23,417 nt of DNA from a virus. Shown here piece after piece: positions 1 through 5,538 of this stretch. The notes beneath the pieces were generated by a model. The model did not search any database and was not told where the DNA came from. It worked only from the letters and a program-made list of their open reading frames with translations. The DNA lies in IMG/VR virus record IMGVR_UViG_3300025110_000134, positions 1 to 23,417 of that record; one strand, written 5' to 3'. Position 1 is the first letter of the stretch. Every line of letters starts with the position of its first letter. The translations under genes and the position numbers were made by a program.

Positions 1-186
1 AAAACAACTTTAGAAGTCTCGCTTCATAGACTCAAGATATGCGCCGAACAAATCAAGCTCGGAGTACGGTTCACGCCGGGGAGTCCTAGCGCTGTAACCT
101 GCGAAGATATTGAAGTGGTAGTAAGCCCTAATCAAGTCTTACCGCATAAGCACGAAATCACTCCTCTTTCTTCTTCTTCGAAGTAA
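1..186 (+). CDS. Possible 3' end of a plus-strand gene, unknown function
   Basis: Frame 1 of the plus strand is open from the first base to a TAA at 184-186, giving 61 residues with no start inside the window. The peptide has a mixed, protein-like composition (for example KLGVRFTPGSPSAV and CEDIEVVVSPNQV). No minus-strand frame is open across 1-157. Bases 1-157 are about 46% G+C by my count, somewhat above what follows. If real, the gene would be oppositely oriented to the structural operon and overlap the convergent 207-residue gene by 29 bases, with no terminator visible between them. An open frame of this length arises by chance a few percent of the time, so this is a tentative call. I do not recognise the family. 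Confidence 0.3.
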   Translation, partial: KTTLEVSLHRLKICAEQIKLGVRFTPGSPSAVTCEDIEVVVSPNQVLPHKHEITPLSSSSK

Positions 187-781
187 GTTTTTTAAATATA
201 TTTTTAACCGCCGGTTTTATTACAGAAAGCAAAAGCGGGGATGATGCCGCGATTAATGCAATTGCAGCCGTTGAGACTGCGGTGGCTGGTGTTGGAAGAT
301 ATTGCTCTATAAATGCAACAGGCTCCCAAATTATTTCACATTCACCCGACAAGCCAACCTTATGCCCTAAAACTCTTTCCAGTTTCTTTTCGTTTCTATA
401 GTCGCCAACTCTTTGATCGTTTGGTCCAGGACAAGGCTTGAATACTTCCTCTTTCTTTTCTTCTGGAATCTTAGGAGTAGGCGCTTTTGTCTCAGGGATT
501 GGCTGGGGTTCTTGTTTTACTGTTTCCTTTTCTTCTATCACCTTTATATCTTTCGGATTCCAGTCCATAGGATAAAAACTCGGTATTCCTGCCCCTCCAT
601 CACAGGTAGTAAACACACCATTGGGATCATCAATAAGAAGATTTGGATTTAAATTTTGATCTCTATGTTGATAGCTACAACCCGGAACTTCTATTCCTAA
701 ATATGACCCTATTGGAATTTCTTTAATAGTTATATCTCTAATACTAATTTCAGGAATCTCTGGAATCTTTATTTCGCTCAT
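158..781 (-). CDS. Conserved marine-phage-type protein with C-terminal membrane anchor, unknown function
   Basis: This 207-residue protein has four parts. Residues 1-30 form a repetitive Ile/Pro/Glu stretch (IPEIPEISIRDITIKEIP). Residues 31-75 are compact and Gly/Pro/Asp-rich with C35 and C60. Residues 80-115 are a Pro/Glu/Lys-rich linker, likely disordered. A region with C117 and C148 follows, then one hydrophobic segment at about 167-189 and a strongly basic tail (KKLTSKKKK). This reads as a tail-anchored membrane or virion-envelope-contacting protein. The N-terminal block resembles uncharacterised proteins I remember from marine cyanophages, where some are listed as structural; this is recall, not a search. 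It is the last minus-strand gene visible. The ATG at 781 overlaps the candidate 45-residue gene upstream. Function is unknown; a structural, lysis-related or membrane-remodelling role would all fit. Confidence 0.82.
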   Translation of the reverse strand: MSEIKIPEIPEISIRDITIKEIPIGSYLGIEVPGCSYQHRDQNLNPNLLIDDPNGVFTTCDGGAGIPSFYPMDWNPKDIKVIEEKETVKQEPQPIPETKAPTPKIPEEKKEEVFKPCPGPNDQRVGDYRNEKKLERVLGHKVGLSGECEIIWEPVAFIEQYLPTPATAVSTAAIALIAASSPLLLSVIKPAVKNIFKKLTSKKKKEE

Positions 782-887
782 TAGTTTTTTTCTTGTGTTC
801 TTTAATTAATTGCGCTTCTAACCATTCCGTTTGAGCTTTTTCTATCGCTTCCTTTTGCTTCTCTTTCTCAGTCTTACGCTTATACAA
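750..887 (-). CDS. Candidate small charged helical protein (45 aa, TTG start)
   Basis: The 112 bases between the 78-residue gene and the 207-residue gene hold an open minus-strand frame that starts at a TTG at 887 and ends at TGA 750-752. The peptide is almost wholly helix-forming and charged (KRKTEKEKQKEAIEKAQTEW then LEAQLIKEHKKK), as expected for a short coiled coil. It overlaps the 207-residue gene by 32 bases. The frame is the same as that of the upstream 78-residue gene, directly after its TGA, so stop-codon readthrough would append it to that membrane protein. There is no ATG and no convincing Shine-Dalgarno sequence. In a genome this tightly packed, a composition-biased open frame filling an intergenic gap is suggestive but not proof. 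Confidence 0.4.
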   Translation of the reverse strand: MYKRKTEKEKQKEAIEKAQTEWLEAQLIKEHKKKTNERNKDSRDS

Positions 888-893
888 ACAGTT

Positions 894-1130
894 TCATTTA
901 AAGGGCAATTTAGGTATGGCTTTTGTTGGTGCGGCTGGGCCTGTCATCTTTGGCAGTTGTTTACCAATAGCACCCGGCAAAGCTTTTGTTATATCACCCA
1001 TAATTGCGTTTTTAATCTTTGCTTGACCCTGTGGGCTAGTGAGATACTTATAAGCAAAAAATCCAGAACCAAGAGTTCCAGCGATTAAAACAAAACTAGC
1101 AATTGCTAATCCATCAATAATCTTACGCAT
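894..1130 (-). CDS. Small single-TM membrane protein (78 aa)
   Basis: The protein starts with a short basic segment (MRKIID), then a hydrophobic helix at about 8-30 rich in Ala, Gly and Phe. A roughly 45-residue Lys/Pro/Ala tail follows, ending in KAIPKLPFK. The layout is that of a signal-anchor protein with a cytoplasmic-to-periplasmic C-terminal extension. Small proteins of this look are common near the structural genes of marine cyanophages in my memory, without assigned function. It is too simple in topology to call a holin with confidence, though a pinholin-like role cannot be excluded. The ATG at 1130 has no clear Shine-Dalgarno sequence. It sits after a 153-base gap from the fibre gene, so it may have its own promoter. 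Confidence 0.75.
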   Translation of the reverse strand: MRKIIDGLAIASFVLIAGTLGSGFFAYKYLTSPQGQAKIKNAIMGDITKALPGAIGKQLPKMTGPAAPTKAIPKLPFK

Positions 1131-1158
1131 TGAGTTAAAGCCACTATTCCGCCATAAT
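1130..1158 (+). promoter_or_regulatory. Weak candidate plus-strand promoter
   Basis: TTGAGT at 1130-1135 and CATAAT at 1153-1158 are separated by 17 bases. They match the sigma-70 -35 and -10 consensus at 4/6 and 5/6 positions. The predicted start near 1165 would lie about 16 bases before the plus-strand ATG at 1181. In AT-rich DNA such matches are common, so this supports the small plus-strand frame only weakly. Confidence 0.2.
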
Positions 1159-1180
1159 AAACCTATCGACTAAATAACGC

Positions 1181-1378
1181 ATGTATGACAACTTAATTAG
1201 GGATGCTTTTGTTAAAGCAGTTGGCCCAGCCTTAATTATGATATTTGCTGTAACTGCGAGCCTTTCACCTCTGTACTTAATTCTTAAGTTCCAATCAAAC
1301 CAGTTGCTCTTAAACGAGAAAGAACAAGCTCAAGTTTCGCTTCAATTTCAACGCAGTAGGCCAATAATTCATCGTTAG
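1181..1378 (+). CDS. Possible small plus-strand membrane protein (65 aa)
   Basis: An ATG-initiated frame occupies most of the otherwise empty gap 1131-1283, then runs antisense into the 3' end of the second fibre gene (95-base overlap). The part outside the fibre gene encodes an amphipathic start (DNLIRDAFVKAVGP) followed by a hydrophobic segment (ALIMIFAVTASLSPLYLIL), which looks like a genuine transmembrane helix. Codons in this part favour A/T at third positions. The rest is the antisense of a coding region and could be fortuitous. There is no Shine-Dalgarno sequence, and a plus-strand gene inside a minus-strand operon would be unusual. Confidence 0.3.
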   Translation: MYDNLIRDAFVKAVGPALIMIFAVTASLSPLYLILKFQSNQLLLNEKEQAQVSLQFQRSRPIIHR

Positions 1379-2528
1379 TAGGTGAAGCAGTATTGCTAAT
1401 ATTAACGGTTCCATCTGGGGTTGGCAGAGAGCCACTGCCTAGACTATAAGCCAAATCTGTCACAGGATCAGGCTGATTGCATGGGGTCTGACCATAGAAC
1501 GCTATCTTCTGACCTGTAGCTGTCCCTATCTTTGTCCCTGTGCTTGTATTCGCTGCAATATTTACTGCATCACCAAGAGTTAAAAGATTAGCGTCAATTG
1601 ATAGCTGAGTCGTTAAGGTTCCATCATCCATTACTTTGAAATTTATTTCTCCATCTTCTGTCGCGTCAGAGGCATCAATTATTTTTGCTTCTATAGATGC
1701 ATAATCAATTTGCTCAGGTGTCCCGGCGTCGTTCTTACCTCTGAAGAAAATAGTTGAAAGCAAATCATTATCCTGTCCTGCACCTGATGCGCCCCGTCTA
1801 GAAAATAAAGTTATATCGCTAGTTGATCCTGCATCGTTAGCACTACATTCAATCCATAAAGCTGGGCCTGCACTAGCTGTTGTTATATGTAATGGATATA
1901 AAGGTGTTGCTTCATGAACTCCAACTTTGTCGGCTGATAATCTTATTCTGCTGGCTAATGTCCCACTAGCTGACGACATTAAATCAAGTATTCCATCTTC
2001 TGCGCCATTAGTTACGGTTTTAATTGAAGAAGTAATGGAAGCATAATCATGAGCATTGCCACCTGAATCCTCACCTCTTAAAACAATATTTCCTAAGTTG
2101 TCAGCATTAGCAGGGCTAGCAGAATTTCTATATAGAACGAGGTCGGGTGCTGTATCCGCACCTGCATCACTGTTTTCTAGAATAATTTGGTCAGTCGTGT
2201 CCGTACTAAACAAATGAAGTTGAGCCGCTGGAGTTCCTGCGCCTAATTGCAATCCACTTGATTGAAATGAACCTACAAGAGTTTGGTTAATAGAAACAGA
2301 AAGAGTATTAGCGGCTGATCTATAAAGACCCGTTGCACCACTGTCAGCCGTCCAACCTAAAGAAGGCGTTGCAGCACTTCCACTAGGCATAGCCCGAAGG
2401 AGTGTTGTGTACTGGATCTTTTTGTTTTTAGCAGAGTTTGATGACTCGCTAGAGTCAATGATCTGAACAATATCATCTGCAACAGGTGCAGTTAGTTCAG
2501 TCAGTGCCGTGATCTTTCGATCAGCCAT
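1284..2528 (-). CDS. Tail fibre-like protein with internal duplication (414 aa)
   Basis: This is the second, shorter adsorption-type protein. The N-terminus (MADRKITALTELTAPVADD) is of a kind often found at the start of marine phage fibre proteins and probably joins it to the tail. Residues about 45-100 form a beta-rich segment with a GLYRSAANTLS motif. Two related blocks follow, at about 98-206 and 207-325. Each carries LH(L/I), a central (I/F)(V/F)(L/F)RG(E/K) with a following DYASI, and an (A/T)EDG(I/E) motif. The end has GQKIAFYGQTP, a linker, and a terminal helix (LLAYCVEIEAKLELVLSRLR) that could trimerise the fibre. The start lies 3 bases after the stop of the 61-residue gene. Fibre identity is based on composition, repeat architecture and position; the receptor is unknown. 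Confidence 0.85.
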   Translation of the reverse strand: MADRKITALTELTAPVADDIVQIIDSSESSNSAKNKKIQYTTLLRAMPSGSAATPSLGWTADSGATGLYRSAANTLSVSINQTLVGSFQSSGLQLGAGTPAAQLHLFSTDTTDQIILENSDAGADTAPDLVLYRNSASPANADNLGNIVLRGEDSGGNAHDYASITSSIKTVTNGAEDGILDLMSSASGTLASRIRLSADKVGVHEATPLYPLHITTASAGPALWIECSANDAGSTSDITLFSRRGASGAGQDNDLLSTIFFRGKNDAGTPEQIDYASIEAKIIDASDATEDGEINFKVMDDGTLTTQLSIDANLLTLGDAVNIAANTSTGTKIGTATGQKIAFYGQTPCNQPDPVTDLAYSLGSGSLPTPDGTVNISNTASPTNDELLAYCVEIEAKLELVLSRLRATGLIGT

Positions 2529-2531
2529 TTT

Positions 2532-2717
2532 TTACTCCAATGATACGTCTGGGTCTTCCTCTTTTGGAGGGTCTAAGATATCTAATTCCTTCAATCTTTC
2601 TTGAAGACTAAAGGCTCTTTCTCTTAGCAAGTTAGCAGCGTTTTGCGCTTGATCCATTTCTTTTAGAGCTTGCGTAAGCTCTTCATGTAGTTGGATTTTT
2701 CTTTCTTGAATCCCCAT
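2532..2717 (-). CDS. Small coiled-coil protein between fibre genes (61 aa)
   Basis: Residues about 5-46 are a continuous helix with a heptad-like hydrophobic spacing (LHEELTQALKEMDQAQNAANLL), and the last 15 residues are acidic and proline-bearing. It has no signal peptide or membrane segment. The ATG at 2717 overlaps the stop of the upstream 82-residue gene by one base (TAATG), so translation is probably coupled. I do not recognise a family. By size, position and coiled coil it could be a fibre oligomerisation or assembly factor, but that is inferred from context. Confidence 0.78.
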   Translation of the reverse strand: MGIQERKIQLHEELTQALKEMDQAQNAANLLRERAFSLQERLKELDILDPPKEEDPDVSLE

Positions 2718-2965
2718 TAGTATTTTTTCTTGCCATCTACAACTGCTTTATCAATTGCAGTAAAATCTTCGCTTGTCCAAATAGAGGTAGTTCCATCCTC
2801 TTTTTTGTAAGCCTTGATTATCTCAAGGTGCTCGACGTTGCGCTTTATTTTGGCTTTGTAATCATCATCACTTTCACGTGATTCTTGAGCTGTATTAATG
2901 ACAGTTACACTGTCTCCAGCAGCAGAGAAAATCTTCGCTACTTCATCAGCAGTTTTTTCGGCCAT
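2717..2965 (-). CDS. Conserved small phage protein, unknown function (82 aa)
   Basis: The protein begins with an amphipathic segment (TADEVAKIFSAAGDSVTVI), has a charged central helix, and ends in a compact block (RNVEHLEIIKAYKKEDGTTS, then IWTSEDFTAIDKAV and GKKKY). I remember similar sequences beside fibre genes of marine phages, where they carry no function. No transmembrane segment, signal or catalytic motif is visible. It lies 24 bases after the large fibre gene and is coupled to the 61-residue gene downstream, so it is probably co-expressed with the adsorption apparatus. Confidence 0.82.
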   Translation of the reverse strand: MAEKTADEVAKIFSAAGDSVTVINTAQESRESDDDYKAKIKRNVEHLEIIKAYKKEDGTTSIWTSEDFTAIDKAVVDGKKKY

Positions 2966-2989
2966 TTTTTTATAATGAATGGGTTTAGT

Positions 2990-5479
2990 TTAGCCCCCTT
3001 CTAGGGCTGTAACTTTTACGGATAACTCTTTAATTGCATTAATAAGAATAGGTACTAATTTCGAATATTGCATTCCATAATTTCCTTCAGGGTTTATATG
3101 ACTAATAAGCATATTATCTTCTGTATCTCCATAACCATGCTCTTTTTCTACTTCTAGTTCTTCTTGCGCAATTAAACCTACATTCAATTGAGAAGCTTTT
3201 TTGCTTCCATCAGGGGTTCCATCTTCGTAATTGCTTCTCATATCCCATCTATAGGTTACAGGATTTAATTTATTAATCCAAGATAATCCATGAGTAAAAG
3301 GTTCTATATCTGTTTTATCTCTTCTATCTGATGTGACAGTCCAATCTACTTTAATATAGGCGTCAGAAATGTTATTTTCACCTAAACAAATTCTATTAGC
3401 ATGATTGCTAAGAGTTCCTGATGGTGAATTTGATCTTCCTGCATCATTACCTAACACAAGATTATTTAATCCAGTTGTAATATTATATCCAGCCGAGTTA
3501 CCTACAGCCGTATTAGAATTTGCTGTTTGTAAATTATATAATGCAAATGGACCAACCGCCACACTTCCCTCTGCGGTTGTAGCGCTTATACCTGAATCTT
3601 TACCGATAAATACATTATTTTGACCTGTTGTGCATGAAGCACCTGATCCTTCTCCAATAGCAGTATTATTATCCCCTGTTGTTACTGCGTATAAAGAACT
3701 AGAACCTAGACCTACATTATAATCTCCAGTAGTGATTCCTGAACCAGAAAAATATCCTATTAAAGTATTAGTATGTCCTTCAGTTATTGCATCCCCAGCT
3801 CGGGAACCCATAACGGTATTTCTATAACCTGTAGTATTTGCAGCTAATGCATCATAACCAAATGCTGCATTGTCACTCGCAGTTGTATTTGCACCTAATG
3901 CTCCTCCACCTACTGCAGTATTATAATCTCCTGTGGTATTTGCATCTAAAGCATAAGAACCAACAACAGTGTTATAAGTTCCAGTTGTATTTGCATACAG
4001 TGCCTGGTTACCTATCCCAGTATTAGCATTCGCAGTTGTATTTGAATATAATGATTCTCTTCCAATTCCTGTATTATATTGACCTGTTGTGTTTCCAGCT
4101 AATGCTGAATAACCAAAAGCAGAATTAGGTGAACCTGTTGTATTTGCAGTTAAAGCATTCCTACCTACAGCAGTATTATTATCTGCTGTGGTGTTCGCAT
4201 CCAGAGCACCACGTCCTATAGCTATATTATTTTCTCCTTCAGTATTTGCTAATAAAGCTCCCTCACCCACCGCAACGTTATTTTGGCCTGTTGTGGTTGC
4301 ATTTGCTGCGTTATATCCTATAGCAGTATTATTATGCGTTGTACAAGCTGATAAAGAAAAGTGTCCTATAGCAACATTAGAAGCACCTGTTACTGTTGCA
4401 TCTAATGCTCCTGTACCTACTGCTATATTGCCTGACGCTGTAGTGTTTAAACCCAATGCATCTCTACCAATTGCAACGTTATAATTTCCAGTCGTGTTTG
4501 CATCAAGCGCACCTTTTCCGCAGGCCGTATTACCAGCTCCGGTAGTATTTGAACCCAATGCATCTTTACCTACAGCAGTTAAATTAGAACCAGTAGTGTT
4601 TGAACCTGCGGAAGACTTACCAATGGCAGTATTCGTAGTTCCGGTAGTATTGTAAAACAGTGAAGACCTACCAACAGCAGTATTTTCAGCGCCGGTATTT
4701 GTTTTTAACGCACCCGAACCAACCGCAGTTGATTCATCTGCAGTTGTGTTTGTAGATAAAGCTTGATAACCAATTGCCGTGTTTTCAGTTCCAGTAGTGT
4801 TTGCGTCTAAAGCGTATGAACCGACTATAGTGTTCGCCGCACCTGTAGTTATAGCGTTTCCCGCAGAAAAACCTATAGCAATATTATCCGCTGCTCCATT
4901 ACATACTTCTAATGCTGTATGACCTATAGCTACGTTTCTTGAATCATCATCCGAAGTCGTTAAAGCATAAGCTCCGATAGCTATGTTATACCCGCCGGTC
5001 GTTAAAGCGTCGCCTGCTGCGTAGCCCAGTGCACAATTCGAAGCGCCCGTTGTGAGGGCCGCAAAAGCTTGACCTCCCACCCCAGTATTCGCAGCGCCTG
5101 AAGTACAAGCTGTTAAAACGTTTTTACCAATAGCTGTATTATTTTGACCTGTAACTGCAGCATCTAAAGCAGTCTCACCAACAACAGTATTTCCAGCAAC
5201 AGAGTTAGCACCTTTACCAACAATAACGCTATTTATTACTGCATCTTCGCTCATCGTCATGCCGCCATCAAGCTGCCTTAACTCAATCCATCCGTTATTT
5301 GCAGCATTCCTCATCTTGAGCAATGCGTTTCCAGTGTCGGCCCAGAGCATATAAGCAAACGTCGTTGACGGTTCTGATCCGTTGCTATTCAAACTGACAA
5401 CTGCTGATAAACAGTTATTTAAATCTGTTCTGAAACTTGAGCCTGATTGATTGGCTAAATTATAATCATGAGTTGCCAT
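2990..5479 (-). CDS. Large repeat-built tail fibre with S74 self-cleaving chaperone (829 aa)
   Basis: Three parts are visible. Residues 1-85 are a fibre N-terminus typical of marine phages (ANQSGSSFRTDLNN, EPSTTFAYMLWADTG). Residues 97-672 are about 34 tandem 17-residue repeats with consensus NTAIGxxALxANTTGxx, likely a beta-helix or beta-roll shaft like the YadA/haemagglutinin head. Residues 717-829 match the Peptidase_S74 intramolecular chaperone: SDRRDKTDI, GLSWINKLNPVTYRWD, LNVGLIAQEELE and a C-terminal coiled coil. In that family the chaperone trimerises the fibre, then cuts itself off just before the Ser of the SDRR motif, so the mature fibre should end near residue 716. The gene follows gpJ, the usual place for side or tip fibres. 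The ATG at 5479 lacks a clear Shine-Dalgarno sequence. Identification is strong; the receptor is unknown. Confidence 0.93.
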   Translation of the reverse strand: MATHDYNLANQSGSSFRTDLNNCLSAVVSLNSNGSEPSTTFAYMLWADTGNALLKMRNAANNGWIELRQLDGGMTMSEDAVINSVIVGKGANSVAGNTVVGETALDAAVTGQNNTAIGKNVLTACTSGAANTGVGGQAFAALTTGASNCALGYAAGDALTTGGYNIAIGAYALTTSDDDSRNVAIGHTALEVCNGAADNIAIGFSAGNAITTGAANTIVGSYALDANTTGTENTAIGYQALSTNTTADESTAVGSGALKTNTGAENTAVGRSSLFYNTTGTTNTAIGKSSAGSNTTGSNLTAVGKDALGSNTTGAGNTACGKGALDANTTGNYNVAIGRDALGLNTTASGNIAVGTGALDATVTGASNVAIGHFSLSACTTHNNTAIGYNAANATTTGQNNVAVGEGALLANTEGENNIAIGRGALDANTTADNNTAVGRNALTANTTGSPNSAFGYSALAGNTTGQYNTGIGRESLYSNTTANANTGIGNQALYANTTGTYNTVVGSYALDANTTGDYNTAVGGGALGANTTASDNAAFGYDALAANTTGYRNTVMGSRAGDAITEGHTNTLIGYFSGSGITTGDYNVGLGSSSLYAVTTGDNNTAIGEGSGASCTTGQNNVFIGKDSGISATTAEGSVAVGPFALYNLQTANSNTAVGNSAGYNITTGLNNLVLGNDAGRSNSPSGTLSNHANRICLGENNISDAYIKVDWTVTSDRRDKTDIEPFTHGLSWINKLNPVTYRWDMRSNYEDGTPDGSKKASQLNVGLIAQEELEVEKEHGYGDTEDNMLISHINPEGNYGMQYSKLVPILINAIKELSVKVTALEGG
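3464..5191 (-). repeat. About 34 tandem 51-bp coding repeats in the fibre shaft
   Basis: The fibre shaft is encoded by consecutive units of 51 bases (17 residues). Two units are 16 residues long: STAVGSGALKTNTGAE, and one ending ACTTHN. A partial 35th unit starts NLVLGNDAGR. Nearly every unit keeps N-x-x-(I/V/L)-G at positions 1-5 and usually T-(T/E)-G at 13-15; the surface positions vary. Copies have diverged at DNA level, so this is an old repeat array. The few units with Cys (for example NCALG and NTACG) are interesting outliers. Confidence 0.9.
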
Positions 5480-5518
5480 AAGTCAGTGATAGCAATGGTT
5501 TTGAGAATTAATGTCCAG

Positions 5519-5538
5519 ATATGCCTACGTAGGCATAT
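5519..5538. repeat. Perfect 20-bp palindrome between gpJ and the fibre gene
   Basis: ATATGCCTACGTAGGCATAT at 5519-5538 is its own reverse complement. It begins at the stop codon of the gpJ-like gene and occupies part of the 58-base gap before the fibre. As RNA it could fold into an 8-bp stem with a 4-base loop. No run of U follows on either strand, so it is not an ordinary intrinsic terminator. It could be a protein-binding site, a processing site or a weak attenuator. Confidence 0.7.

Noticed and set aside
413-1088. Plus-strand frames antisense to the left-end genes
   Set aside because: The peptides are rich in Phe, Leu and Trp from antisense Lys/Glu codons, and the minus-strand frames have clear domain structure.
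2975-3010. AGCCC/GGGCT hairpin at the end of the large fibre gene as a terminator
   Set aside because: The stem is only 5 bp, lies partly in coding sequence and has no following U-run on the transcribed strand.
3405-4484. Several plus-strand open frames in the fibre region
   Set aside because: They are antisense shadows of the 51-base coding repeats; stop-free stretches recur with the repeat period and their peptides are low-complexity.
3464-5191. CRISPR-like periodic array
   Set aside because: Period 51 has no conserved repeat/spacer split, the whole unit is in frame, and protein-level conservation explains the periodicity.
5480-5537. Palindrome as an intrinsic terminator after gpJ
   Set aside because: No T-run follows on either strand, and the fibre gene downstream must still be expressed.
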